Position numbers and translations under genes: made by a program
NCBI RefSeq assembly: GCF_025643595.1
Contig: NZ_CP102826.1
Span: forward strand, 4,650,001-4,714,000
Direction: 5' to 3'
Length of the DNA: 64,000 bases
DNA from: Saccharopolyspora rosea
GTDB lineage: Bacteria; Actinomycetota; Actinomycetes; Mycobacteriales; Pseudonocardiaceae
The notes under the pieces: generated by a model
What the model saw: the letters and a program-made list of their open reading frames with translations, nothing else
Database searches by the model: none
What the model was told of the DNA's origin: nothing
Part shown: piece after piece, positions 49,517-58,314 of the stretch
How the letters are laid out: every line of letters starts with the position of its first letter
How positions within the stretch are numbered: position 1 is the stretch's first letter

Positions 49517-49926
49517 GGACCCGAATTCGCGGTCGCGATCTCGTCCGCTTTTCCGGCACAAGATCATCGCTGTCCACTGCGGACAGCAAGGTCTTGACAA
49601 CAGGACAAAAACGTTTTCATCCGCGCGCCGGATGATCACATTTTGGCATATCGCAACCAGCGCGGATCAGTGGGATCCTTTCCCTAAAGCGCGCTGTCTG
49701 CGCAGGTCACAACGAATTGGAGGGAATGGTCCAGACCGCATAGCGAGAACTCGGCGACGCAGTGGCCGGACTGGACATCGCACCGGTTCGCAGTAGTATC
49801 CCCGACCACATCGAGACCAGGGATCACATTTCTCACCGCAGCGAATCCGCGCTCACGGTGTCCGGCAATTCTCGCAGCCGCCGGTGTCGCACACCGAATC
49901 CGCGGCAGAACAGCTGGAGGCGATCG
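49517..49926 (+). promoter_or_regulatory. Leader and promoter region of the betaine ABC operon
   Basis: About 410 bases without a gene, clearly less GC-rich than its surroundings between 49540 and 49700. TTGACA (49594-49599) is a perfect -35 element; TTTCAT at 49615-49620 is a weak candidate -10 with a 15-base spacer. A small inverted repeat GTCC/GGAC lies at 49573-49585. The long distance from this promoter to the TTG start implies a leader of about 300 bases. I do not recognise a known riboswitch in it. Confidence 0.5.
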
Positions 49927-51159
49927 TTGACATCGGTACGTGTGGAACGGCTCTACAAGGTCTTCGGGCCGCAACCGGCCGAGATGGTCCGCCGCTTGGA
50001 GCAGGGAGCCGACCAGGAGGAAATCCGCGTGGCGGGAGGGACCGCCGCGGTCGTCGACGCGTCTTTTACGGTCACCGAGGGCGAGACGTTCGTCGTCATG
50101 GGGCTGTCCGGTTCCGGGAAGTCGACGCTGATCCGGATGATCAACGGCCTGCTCACCCCGTCCGCCGGGCGCGTCTACGTCGACGACGAGGAAATCACGG
50201 GGATGCCGCCGAAGGCGCTGCGGGACATTCGCCAGCAGCGGATGAGCATGGTCTTCCAGCACTTCGCGCTGCTCCCGCACCGCTCCGTGCTCGACAACGC
50301 CGGGTACGGGTTGCGGATCAAGGGCATGGACAGCGCCGAGATCGACAAGCACGCCCGGGAAGCGCTGGCCATGGTCGGGCTGGAGGGCTGGGAACACCGC
50401 TATCCGCAGCAGCTGTCCGGCGGCATGCGCCAACGCGTCGGCCTGGCCCGCGCGTTGGCCGCGCAGACCGACGTGCTGCTGATGGACGAGGCGTTCAGCG
50501 CGCTGGACCCGCTGATCAAACGAGAGATGCAGGACCAGCTGCTCAGCCTCAACGCCCGGCTGGGCAAGACGATCATCTTCATCACCCACGACCTCAACGA
50601 GGCGATGCGCCTCGGCGACCGCATCGCGGTCATGCGCGCCGGGCGCATCGTGCAGATCGGCACGTCCGAGCAGATCCTCAACGAACCGGCCGACGACTAC
50701 GTGGCCCGGTTCGTGCAGGACGTCGACCGCAGCCGGGTGCTGACCGCGGCCTCGATCTGCGAGGAATGCACCGCGCTCAAGGCCGACGTCAGCCCGGACG
50801 AGGCGCTGTCGATGATGCACCGGCACGACACCGACCGGCTGTTCGTCTCCGACGGCGGTCGGCGGCTGCTCGGCATGCTCAGCGCCGCGGACTGCGAGCA
50901 GGCGCTGCGCGACGGTCACAGCGTGGTGCGCGAGGCGGTGGTCGCCGTGGACGACCCGGTGGACGGTTCGACGCCGATGAACGCGCTGTTCGCGCGGATG
51001 AGCAGGCATCCGGTACCGCTGCCGGTGATCGACGACGAGCAACGGCTGGTCGGCGTCATCACGCCGGGCAAGGTGTTCGAAGCGCTGAGCCGGGAGCCCC
51101 ACGCCGAGTCGGTGGGAGCTCCGGCCGCGGTCAAGGAAGCGAGTGTGTCCGATGTCTGA
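49927..51159 (+). CDS. Glycine betaine/proline-type ABC transporter ATP-binding protein (TTG start)
   Basis: A 410-residue ATPase of the ProV/OpuAA type: Walker A GLSGSGKST (about residue 60), LSGGMRQRVGLARAL signature, DEAFSALDPL, switch His (ITHDLNEAM), then a C-terminal CBS pair (DTDRLFVSDGGRRLLGML; LPVIDDEQRLVGVITPGKVFEALS) that senses ionic strength in OpuA. I start at TTG 49927, six bases after GGAGG, since the reading frame upstream has no similarity to the family. It overlaps the permease gene by eight bases. Confidence 0.9.
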   Translation: MTSVRVERLYKVFGPQPAEMVRRLEQGADQEEIRVAGGTAAVVDASFTVTEGETFVVMGLSGSGKSTLIRMINGLLTPSAGRVYVDDEEITGMPPKALRDIRQQRMSMVFQHFALLPHRSVLDNAGYGLRIKGMDSAEIDKHAREALAMVGLEGWEHRYPQQLSGGMRQRVGLARALAAQTDVLLMDEAFSALDPLIKREMQDQLLSLNARLGKTIIFITHDLNEAMRLGDRIAVMRAGRIVQIGTSEQILNEPADDYVARFVQDVDRSRVLTAASICEECTALKADVSPDEALSMMHRHDTDRLFVSDGGRRLLGMLSAADCEQALRDGHSVVREAVVAVDDPVDGSTPMNALFARMSRHPVPLPVIDDEQRLVGVITPGKVFEALSREPHAESVGAPAAVKEASVSDV

Positions 51160-52048
51160 GGCAGTTCTGCACCTCGCCCAGTTCGAGTTACCGCGGGTGC
51201 CGGTGGGCAACTGGTTCCAGGCCGTGGTCACCTGGCTCAACGACCACGTCGGCCCGCTGTTCGACGTCATCTACCTGGTGCTGAACTCGATGGTGACGGG
51301 CCTGAGCTACGCGCTGACCTGGTTGCCGAACCTGGCGATGGTGCTGATCTTCGCCGCGCTGGCCCTGTGGCTGCGCAGCTGGCAGTTCGGGTTGTTCAGC
51401 CTGATCGGGTTCGCGCTCATCGCGAGCATGCGGGAGTTCAACCAGACGATGCAGACCCTGTCGCTGGTGCTGGTGGCCAGCGTCCTGGCGGTGCTCATCG
51501 GTGTTCCGCTGGGCATCTCGATGGCCCGCCGCCCCGCGGTGTCGGCGGCGGTGCGACCGGTGCTGGACCTGATGCAGACGATGCCGGCGTTCGTCTACCT
51601 GATCCCGGTCATCTTCTTCTTCAACATCGGCACCGTCCCGGGCGTGGTGGCGACCGTGATCTTCGCGCTGCCGCCGGGCGTCCGCCTCACCGAACTCGGC
51701 ATCCGACAGGTCGACAAGGAGGTGGTCGAAGCGGGCGAGGCGTTCGGCGCTCCGCAACGGCAGATCCTCACCGGAATCCAGCTGCCGCTGGCGATGCCGT
51801 CGATCATGGCCGGGATCAACCAGGTGATCATGCTGTCGCTGTCGATGGTGGTCATCGCGGGCATGGTCGGCGCTCCCGGGCTGGGCACCGACATCTACCA
51901 GGCGGTGACCCGCGTCCAGCTCAACCTCGGCTTCGAGGCGGGCCTGTCGGTGGTGATCCTCGCCGTCTACGTGGACCGCATCACCGCTGTGCTGACGGAC
52001 CGTTCGCCGGTCGCACGGGCGGAGCGCAAGGCCGCGAAAACCGGGTGA
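51152..52048 (+). CDS. Glycine betaine/proline-type ABC transporter permease
   Basis: A 298-residue membrane protein of the ProW/OpuAB type, with about six or seven helices. The ATPase-contact loop is seen at GIRQVDKEVVEAGEAFGAPQRQILTGIQLPLAMPSIMAGINQ, the EAA motif. The family sequence DLMQTMPAFVYLIPVIFFFNIGTVPG is also present. ATG 51152 lies inside the end of the ATPase gene. Confidence 0.92.
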   Translation: MSEAVLHLAQFELPRVPVGNWFQAVVTWLNDHVGPLFDVIYLVLNSMVTGLSYALTWLPNLAMVLIFAALALWLRSWQFGLFSLIGFALIASMREFNQTMQTLSLVLVASVLAVLIGVPLGISMARRPAVSAAVRPVLDLMQTMPAFVYLIPVIFFFNIGTVPGVVATVIFALPPGVRLTELGIRQVDKEVVEAGEAFGAPQRQILTGIQLPLAMPSIMAGINQVIMLSLSMVVIAGMVGAPGLGTDIYQAVTRVQLNLGFEAGLSVVILAVYVDRITAVLTDRSPVARAERKAAKTG

Positions 52049-52091
52049 AGGCCGAAGCGGCCGGTTGTGGCACGAGAAAGTGAGGTCGGTA

Positions 52092-52991
52092 ATGGTATTC
52101 GGAACCCGATCACGAAGACTGGTCGCGCTGCTCGCCGCGTTCGCGGCGCTGGTGCTGGTGTTCGCCGGCTGCGGTGGCCGTCAGGCGCAGACCGGGCAGC
52201 AGGCGAAGACGATCAACATCGGCTTCATCTCCTGGGACGAGGACATCGCGGTCTCCCACCTCTACAAGGTCCTGTTGGAGAAGAAGGGCTACCACGTCAA
52301 CCTCCAGGAACTGGAAGCCGGTCCGATGTACGCCGGTCTCGCCCAGGGCAACGTCGACCTGTTCCTGGACGGCTGGCTGCCGCAGACCCACGCCGACTAC
52401 TGGAAGCAGTACGGCAACAAGCTGGAGGACCTGGGTGTCTGGTACGACCAGGCCACGCTGAACCTGGCGGTGCCCAAGTACCTGACCGACGTCAACTCCA
52501 TCTCGGACCTCCCGGGCAGGGGTGCCCAGTTCAACCACGTGATCACGGGTATCGACCCGGGCGCCGGTGAGACCCGGACCGTCAAGGATTCGGTGATGCC
52601 GGCGTACGGCCTCAACGGCGAGTTCACGCTGCAGACGTCCTCCACCACGGCGATGCTGGCCTCGCTGGAGAAGGCGATCAACGAGCACCGGCCGATCGTG
52701 GTGACGCTGTGGCACCCGCACTGGGCCTACGCCCGGTATCCCATCAAGGACCTGCAGGACCCGAAGGGGGCGATGGGCAAGCCGGAGCAGATCCACGCCA
52801 TCGGCCGCGGGAACTTCAGCAACGACTTCCCGGAGATCACCGACATGGTCAAGAAGTTCAAGCTGAACGATCAGCAGCTGGCGTCGTTGGAGAACGCCAT
52901 CAACTCCGCGCCGAAGGGCCAGGAGGACATGGCTGCCCAGAACTGGGTCAACCAGAACCAGGCGGTGGTCAACACCTTCTTCCACCAGTGA
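52092..52991 (+). CDS. Glycine betaine/choline-type substrate-binding lipoprotein (OpuAC-like)
   Basis: A 299-residue lipoprotein with an N-terminal signal and lipobox VFAGC (Cys27), followed by a periplasmic-binding fold: INIGFISWDEDIAVSHLYKVLLEKKGYHVNLQE, GNVDLFLDGWLPQTHADYW, TLWHPHWAYARYPIKDL. The Trp-rich sites (SWDED, DGWLP, LWHPHWAY) are positioned to form the aromatic cage that binds quaternary ammonium groups. Third gene of the operon; 43 bases after the permease. Confidence 0.92.
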   Translation: MVFGTRSRRLVALLAAFAALVLVFAGCGGRQAQTGQQAKTINIGFISWDEDIAVSHLYKVLLEKKGYHVNLQELEAGPMYAGLAQGNVDLFLDGWLPQTHADYWKQYGNKLEDLGVWYDQATLNLAVPKYLTDVNSISDLPGRGAQFNHVITGIDPGAGETRTVKDSVMPAYGLNGEFTLQTSSTTAMLASLEKAINEHRPIVVTLWHPHWAYARYPIKDLQDPKGAMGKPEQIHAIGRGNFSNDFPEITDMVKKFKLNDQQLASLENAINSAPKGQEDMAAQNWVNQNQAVVNTFFHQ

Positions 52992-52999
52992 CGCGACAT

Positions 53000-53035
53000 C
53001 CGGCGGCCGGTGGGCAGGCACCCACCGGCCGCCGG
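53000..53035 (+). terminator. Terminator-like hairpin after the betaine operon
   Basis: Fifteen-bp stem CCGGCGGCCGGTGGG / CCCACCGGCCGCCGG with loop CAGGCA, eight bases past the last stop codon. Confidence 0.78.
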
Positions 53036-53040
53036 CGCGT

Positions 53041-53301
53041 TCACGACCCGAGGTCGAACCGCCCGGCCTTCACGGCTCCGACGAAGTTCCCCCAACGACG
53101 CTGGGAGAACCACAGCTCGCCACCCTCGACGTCCTTCGAATCCCTCGCGCCGACGGCACGTTCGCCCAGGGCGACCTCGACGCACTCACCGTTGTTGGCG
53201 CTGTGGCTGGACTTCCGCCAAGCAGGATCCGAGAACGCGACCTCGACGCACACGCCGTTGTTGGCGCTGTAGCTCGACTTTCTCCAGACTGGCGCGGACA
53301 C
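53041..53301 (-). CDS. DUF397 protein with a duplicated N-terminal motif
   Basis: An 86-residue DUF397 protein. The first motif, WRKSSYSANNGVCVEVAF, is followed directly by a second almost identical copy, WRKSSHSANNGECVEVAL, then the normal remainder (RDSKDVEGGELWFSQRRWGNFVGAVKAGRF). Ordinary DUF397 proteins carry the motif once and partner with an adjacent XRE/DUF5753 regulator. No such regulator is adjacent here, only a short remnant and a repeat upstream. GTG start at 53301. Confidence 0.82.
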   Translation of the reverse strand: MSAPVWRKSSYSANNGVCVEVAFSDPAWRKSSHSANNGECVEVALGERAVGARDSKDVEGGELWFSQRRWGNFVGAVKAGRFDLGS

Positions 53302-53313
53302 GGCGTCCTCCGG

Positions 53314-53380
53314 CTACATCTCCGACATCAGGGTCTTAAGGAACTCCACCGACACTTCCGCGGGTTCTCCGATGGGCACA
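53314..53380 (-). pseudogene. C-terminal remnant of an unidentified gene truncated by the repeat
   Basis: On the minus strand the sequence entering from the repeat at about 53380 reads PIGEPAEVSVEFLKTLMSEM and stops with TAG at 53314-53316, 12 bases before the DUF397 start. It could be the tail of the missing XRE/DUF5753 partner; there is too little sequence to be sure. Confidence 0.35.
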
Positions 53381-53483
53381 GCGGCGCGTCAGCGCCTCCG
53401 TGGGGGTGGTCGGGTGACGGGCGGGCCGCTGAGGTTCCGCTCCCGGCGCCGCCACTCAAAAGGAGTTCGAAGACAGGCTCTCA
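53381..53483 (+). repeat. Interspersed repeat, internal part plus end module, supplying a stop codon
   Basis: GCAGCGCCTCCGTGG-like sequence through GTGACGGGCGGGCCGCTGAG and GAGTTCGAAGACAGGCTCTCA, matching the last third of the copy at 39864-40149; the left two thirds are missing. The TCA at 53481-53483 is the TGA stop of the VWA gene on the minus strand. Confidence 0.78.
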
Positions 53484-55433
53484 CCGCCGCCGCTTGGTCC
53501 GGAGGTAGTCGCCGACGACGGCGGCGCCGAGGCCGTCGGCCGTCGGTGCGATGACGCGGCCTCCGCCGCGGCGGGCGACGATGTCGACGAACGCCGCCAG
53601 CCGGGGGTCGTCGCCGAGCATGAACACGCTCAGCGTCGCCCCGAGGCGGTGCAGCGAGTCCACTTCGGACAGCGTGACCGACAGGGTGTGCGGGGTGGGC
53701 GGGTACTGGAAGACCGCCTCGCCGTCCGGTTCCAGGTGCGCGGTGGGCTCGCCGTCGGTGACCACCAGCACGACCGGTTGCGCGTCCGGGTTGCGCCGGA
53801 CGTGGCGCCCGGCCAGCAGCAGCGCGTGGTGCAGGTTCGTGCCCTGCTCCCAGGTCCCCTCCAGCGCGGCGAGCTCCGCCACGTCCACAGTGGACGCATA
53901 GCGCCCGAAGGTCACCAGTTGCAGGGCGTCGGAGCGGAACCGGGTCGCCACCAGGTGGTGCAGGGCGAGGGCGGTGCGCTTCATCGGGACCCACCGGCCG
54001 TCCTGCACCATCGACCACGACGTGTCGACGCACAGGGCCACCGCCGCGCGCGAACGCTGCTCGGTCTCGGCGACCTCCAGGTCCTCGATGTCCAGCAGCG
54101 GCGAGCCGGGGCCCTCCCCGGCACGGCGCAGCACGGCGTTGCGCACCGTGCGCGGGGCGTCCCACGGTTCGGAGTCGCCGAAGCTCCACGGCCGCGTGGT
54201 GCCGGTCAGCTCCCCCGCCGCGCCGGCGCGGTCGGCGTCGCGCTCGCCGCGCCGGGACCGCAGCTGGGAGATCACCGAGCGCAGCGCCGTCTCGCCGAGC
54301 CGCCGCATCGCGCGCGGACTCAGCCGCAGGCTGCCATCCGGCGCGCGCTCCAGCAGGCCCTGCTGCCGCAGCTGCCGTTCGATCTCGGCGAGCCGCCGGG
54401 CGTCGACCACGGCCTGCGGGCCGAGCCGGCGCTCCAGCGCCTCCAGGTCGATGTCCTCCAGGCTCGCGCCCGGGTAGGACTGCGAGAGCTGCTCGGCCAG
54501 CTGGTCCAGCTCGCCGAGTTCGGCCATCGCCGCGGTCGCCTCGCCCAGGCCCATCGGTTGGTCACCGCGGAACCGGGCCCGTCCGGACCAGTCCTCGCCG
54601 GGCCGCAGCGACCGCAACTGCTGGTCCAAGCGCTGCAACGCCTGCCCGATCCGCGGGTCGCCGAAAGCCTGCTGCGCCAACGACATCAGCTCCGAGCGCT
54701 GCTGCTCGCTCATCGAGTTCAGCAGCCGTTGCGCCGCGGCCGACCGCGCGGCCAGGGCGTCGACGAGTTCGTCGACGTCGCGCGGGTTCTCCGGGAAGAA
54801 CTCGCCGTGCTCGGCCATGAACCGCTCGAACCGCTCCGGCACGTCGGCGTCCCCGCGCGCGTGCGCGGCCAGCAGGTCGGACAGGTCGTCCAGCATCCGC
54901 CGGACCCGCTCGACGTCCTCGGAGGTGGTCTGCTGCAGGGCGTCCTTCATGCCCTGGAACCGCTGGTCGAGGAACTCCCGGCCGAGCAGGTCCCGGATCT
55001 CGTCGAAGATCTCCCGGGCGTCGGAGGAACGCCAGTCGTACTCGGACAGCTCCGAGACCTGACCGGCGACGTCCGGCGGCAGCGCGTCCAGCTGCAGCTC
55101 GCGGAACCGCGCGTCCTCCCCCGGATCAGCGGCCAGCGCCAGCCGCTCCTGCTCCAGGGCGCGGTCCAGCATCCGCCGGACCTCGGAGACCGTGCCGTCC
55201 AACCGGTGCCGCCGCTGGAGTTCGGACCGGCGCTGCCACAACCGGCGGGTCAGCTCGTCGAGCCCGGCCGTCTCATCGGTGCCGGTGCGCAGCAGCTCCT
55301 CCAGCGCCGAACGCGGCGAGGCGCCCTCCATGACGTCGCGGCCGATCTGGTCCAGGGCCGCGCGCAGGTCCACCGGCGGTTCCAGCGGGTCGGAACCGCC
55401 GTGCCACGCCCCGTACCGGAACCGCCTGCTCAT
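53481..55433 (-). CDS. VWA-domain protein, magnesium-chelatase-like partner of a MoxR ATPase
   Basis: A 650-residue protein with a long helical N-terminal part and a C-terminal von Willebrand A domain (VALCVDTSWSMVQDGRWVPMKRTALALHHLV, MIDAS motif DxSxS as DTSWS; LVTDGEPTAHL). Such proteins act with a MoxR/RavA-type AAA ATPase to remodel or load metals into other proteins. It overlaps that ATPase gene by a few bases. Homologous pair in M. tuberculosis: Rv0958-Rv0959. The C-terminus DYLRTKRRR is cut at the TGA provided by the repeat. Confidence 0.85.
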   Translation of the reverse strand: MSRRFRYGAWHGGSDPLEPPVDLRAALDQIGRDVMEGASPRSALEELLRTGTDETAGLDELTRRLWQRRSELQRRHRLDGTVSEVRRMLDRALEQERLALAADPGEDARFRELQLDALPPDVAGQVSELSEYDWRSSDAREIFDEIRDLLGREFLDQRFQGMKDALQQTTSEDVERVRRMLDDLSDLLAAHARGDADVPERFERFMAEHGEFFPENPRDVDELVDALAARSAAAQRLLNSMSEQQRSELMSLAQQAFGDPRIGQALQRLDQQLRSLRPGEDWSGRARFRGDQPMGLGEATAAMAELGELDQLAEQLSQSYPGASLEDIDLEALERRLGPQAVVDARRLAEIERQLRQQGLLERAPDGSLRLSPRAMRRLGETALRSVISQLRSRRGERDADRAGAAGELTGTTRPWSFGDSEPWDAPRTVRNAVLRRAGEGPGSPLLDIEDLEVAETEQRSRAAVALCVDTSWSMVQDGRWVPMKRTALALHHLVATRFRSDALQLVTFGRYASTVDVAELAALEGTWEQGTNLHHALLLAGRHVRRNPDAQPVVLVVTDGEPTAHLEPDGEAVFQYPPTPHTLSVTLSEVDSLHRLGATLSVFMLGDDPRLAAFVDIVARRGGGRVIAPTADGLGAAVVGDYLRTKRRR

Positions 55434-56836
55434 CAGCCGTACACCGACCTGTCGTCCTCGGTGTCCTTGGCCAGTTTCTTGGCCAGGTACAACGACTCAA
55501 GGGCCAGCTCCACCGCGCTGGCGATGCGGCCGGGCGGATCGCCGGGCCGCACGTCCAGCCGTTCGGCGACCTGGTGCAGCACGGGCAGTTCCGGCAGCGC
55601 GGTGAGCACATCACCGCCGGAGATCCGCTCGCCGGTGGCGACCGGGTGCCCGTCGGCGACGGCCTCGGCCAGCGACCGCAGGTCCAGCCCGGCGAACAGG
55701 CCGCGCGCGGTGTCGGCGACCGAGCGGCGCAGCAGGTAGCCCAGCAGCTCGTCCTCGCGGCCCTCCTCGCCCGCCTCGAACTCGACCTTGCCGCGCAGCA
55801 CCGCGGGCACCGCCTCCAGGTCCACCGGCCGCGCGACCGCCGGGTCCTCGCCGGTCACCGCGGCCCGGTGCAGCGCGGCGGCCGACACGGTCTCGGCGGC
55901 GGCGATGGCGAACCGGGCGGAGACCCCGGAGCGCTGGTCCACGGCGCTGGAGTCCCGCAGGTGGCCGACGAACCGCGCGATGACCTCCAACAGGTGGTCG
56001 CCGACCTCGGCGGGCAGCTCGGCCTCCTGGCGCACCAGCGAGATCTCGTCCTCGACGTCCGGCGGGTAGTGGGTGCGGATCTCGGCGCCGAAGCGGTCCT
56101 TGAGCGGGGTGATGATCCGGCCGCGGTTGGTGTAGTCCTCCGGGTTCGCGGTGGCGACCAGCAGCACGTCCAGCGGCAGCCGCAGGCTGTACCCGCGGAT
56201 CTGGATGTCGCGCTCCTCCATCACGTTCAGCAGCGCGACCTGGATGCGTTCGGCCAGGTCCGGCAGCTCGTTGACGGTGACGATGCCGCGGTGCGCGCGC
56301 GGCACGAGTCCGAAGTGGATGGTTTCCGGGTCGCCCAGCGACCGGCCCTCGGCGACCTTGACCGGGTCGACGTCGCCGACCAGGTCGCCGACCGAGGTGT
56401 CCGGGGTGGCCAGCTTCTCCACGTAGCGCTCGTCGCGGTGCCGCCAGGCCACCGGCAGGTCGTCGCCGAGTTCGGCGGCCCGCCGCCGCGATGCCGGGGT
56501 GATCGGCTGGAGCGGGTGTTCGCCCAGCTCGGAGCCCTCGATCACCGGGGTCCACTCGTCGAGCAGTTCGGTCAGCCCGCGCAGCAGCCGGGTCTTGCCC
56601 TGCCCGCGCTCGCCGAGCAGCACCACGTCGTGCCCGGCGATCAGGGCGCGCTCCAGCTGCGGCAGCACCGTCCGGTCGAAGCCGACGATGCCGGGCCACA
56701 GGGACTGCCCGCAGCGCAGCGCGGTCAGCAGGTTGGCGCGCACCTCGGCCTTGACGCTGCGCGGCAGGTGGCCGCTGGCCCGCAGCTCCCCCGCGGTGCG
56801 GGGCAGACCGGGTGGTGGGGTCGGGATCGTCGTCAC
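55433..56836 (-). CDS. MoxR/Mg-chelatase-like AAA ATPase
   Basis: A 467-residue AAA+ ATPase: Walker A LGERGQGKTRLL (about residues 72-83), Walker B-like region HRGIVTVNELPDL, sensor 1 DVLLVATANPEDYTNRGRIITPLKDRFG. The C-terminal lid region is helical. Despite occasional annotation as sigma-54 interacting, the arrangement matches ChlI/RavA-like chaperone ATPases. First gene of a two-gene unit with the VWA protein. Confidence 0.86.
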   Translation of the reverse strand: MTTIPTPPPGLPRTAGELRASGHLPRSVKAEVRANLLTALRCGQSLWPGIVGFDRTVLPQLERALIAGHDVVLLGERGQGKTRLLRGLTELLDEWTPVIEGSELGEHPLQPITPASRRRAAELGDDLPVAWRHRDERYVEKLATPDTSVGDLVGDVDPVKVAEGRSLGDPETIHFGLVPRAHRGIVTVNELPDLAERIQVALLNVMEERDIQIRGYSLRLPLDVLLVATANPEDYTNRGRIITPLKDRFGAEIRTHYPPDVEDEISLVRQEAELPAEVGDHLLEVIARFVGHLRDSSAVDQRSGVSARFAIAAAETVSAAALHRAAVTGEDPAVARPVDLEAVPAVLRGKVEFEAGEEGREDELLGYLLRRSVADTARGLFAGLDLRSLAEAVADGHPVATGERISGGDVLTALPELPVLHQVAERLDVRPGDPPGRIASAVELALESLYLAKKLAKDTEDDRSVYG

Positions 56837-56972
56837 CCCTCCGACGCTACCGGTGCGCGGCGACGCACGCCCCCCTCGTCCGAAAGGTATTCACACCGGG
56901 TTCCGGGGAGTAGAAAGGCGTCGAGGTTGTACACGTCCGCCTGCGGCGGACCAGGACCACGGGAGGCGACGC

Positions 56973-58211
56973 GTGAGCCCGTTGGAGATCGAGGTGGAGC
57001 CCGGCGAGGTCGGCCTGGACCCGTCCCGGTTGCAGCGCATCGACCGGCACTTCGCGCAGTACGTGACGGCCGGGAAGCTGCCGGGCTGGGCGGTGCTGGT
57101 GTCCCGCAACGGCAAGATCGCGCACCTGTCCACGTGCGGCATGCGCGACATCGCCTCGGGGGCCGCGGTGCGCACCGACACGCTGTTCCGGATCTACTCG
57201 ATGACCAAGCCGATCACCTCGGTGGCGATCATGATGCTGCACGAGGAGGGCGCGTTCGAGCTCACCGACCCGGTCAGCAACTTCATCCCGTCCTTCGCCG
57301 ACCTGCGCGTCTACACCGGCGGACCGGCGCGGCAGCCGCAGACCCGCCCGGCGGTCGAGGAGATGCGCATCTGGCACCTGCTCACGCACACCTCCGGGCT
57401 GACCTACGCGTTCAACCACCTCAACCCGGTCGACGAGCTCTACCGGCACGCCGGCTTCGAGCACGGCATGGCCGACAACCTGGACCTGCAGGGCTGCTGC
57501 GACGCCTGGGCGGACATGCCGCTGCTGTTCGACCCGGGCCGGGCGTGGAACTACTCGGTCGCCACCGACGTGCTCGGCCGGATCGTGGAGATCGCCTCCG
57601 GGCTGCCGCTCGACGAGTTCTTCCGCACCCGCCTGTTCGAACCGCTCGGCATGCGCGACACCGGTTTCAGCATCGACCGCGCCGACGCCGACCGCCTCGC
57701 CACGCTCTACGTCGCGGACGCGGCGGGCCGGGCGGCACCGCACCCGCGGCACGCGGCGCTGCACGAGGCGGCGTTCGAGCCGCCGAAGGCCCCGTCCGGC
57801 GGCGGCGGGCTGATCTCCAGCGCCCACGACTACCACCGCTTCACGCAGATGCTGCTGCGCGGCGGCGAACTCGACGGGCAACGCCTGCTCGGCGACCGCA
57901 CGGTGAAGTACATGACCCGCAACCACCTGCCCGGCGGGGCCGACCTGCAGACCCTGGCGCTCGGCGCGTTCTCCGAGGCGGCGAACGCGGGCAAGGGCTT
58001 CGGCCTGGGCTTCGCGGTGGTGGACGACCCGGTGGCGGCCAAGGTGATCTGCTCTCCCGGCGAGTTCTCCTGGGGCGGGCTGGCCAGCACGGCGTTCTGG
58101 GTCGACCCGGTCGAGGACCTCACGGTCGTCTTCCTCACGCAGCTGATGCCCTCCAGCACCCACCCGCTGCGCCCCCAGCTCCACCAGCTCGTCTACCAAG
58201 CGCTGGTGTGA
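56973..58211 (+). CDS. Serine hydrolase of the beta-lactamase/class C family (esterase family VIII-like)
   Basis: A 412-residue enzyme with the catalytic SMTK (SxxK) at RIYSMTKPITSVAIMM, the Tyr motif at AWNYSVATDVLG, and a C-terminal GWGG-type region SWGGLASTAFWVDP instead of the KTG box of true beta-lactamases. No signal peptide is present, so it is probably a cytoplasmic esterase. GTG 56973 has GGGAGG upstream. It diverges from the AAA ATPase gene. Confidence 0.86.
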   Translation: MSPLEIEVEPGEVGLDPSRLQRIDRHFAQYVTAGKLPGWAVLVSRNGKIAHLSTCGMRDIASGAAVRTDTLFRIYSMTKPITSVAIMMLHEEGAFELTDPVSNFIPSFADLRVYTGGPARQPQTRPAVEEMRIWHLLTHTSGLTYAFNHLNPVDELYRHAGFEHGMADNLDLQGCCDAWADMPLLFDPGRAWNYSVATDVLGRIVEIASGLPLDEFFRTRLFEPLGMRDTGFSIDRADADRLATLYVADAAGRAAPHPRHAALHEAAFEPPKAPSGGGGLISSAHDYHRFTQMLLRGGELDGQRLLGDRTVKYMTRNHLPGGADLQTLALGAFSEAANAGKGFGLGFAVVDDPVAAKVICSPGEFSWGGLASTAFWVDPVEDLTVVFLTQLMPSSTHPLRPQLHQLVYQALV

Positions 58212-58220
58212 CCGCGCGCT

Positions 58221-58314
58221 GACTTCGAACTCGTTGTGCGCCACCCGAAACGAGTCCGAAGACAGGCACTCACCGGCCGTCTCGGCTCCGAGAGCCGGTT
58301 CGAAGACAAGCTCA
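58221..58314 (+). repeat. Interspersed repeat fragments in tandem, supplying a stop codon
   Basis: Two partial end modules: GACTTCGAACTCGTT ... GAGTCCGAAGACAGGCACTCA (58221-58272) and CCGGTTCGAAGACAAGCTCA (58295-58314), separated by CCGGCCGTCTCGGCTCCGAGAG. The first is itself bounded by oppositely oriented TTCGAAC/GTCCGAAG sequences. The terminal TCA is the TGA stop of the SDR gene. Confidence 0.65.

Noticed and set aside
49884-51284. Alternative 466-codon frame overlapping the betaine ATPase
   Set aside because: Same strand, other frame; Arg/Gly/Ala-rich shadow, while the ABC motifs are all in the frame of 49927-51159.
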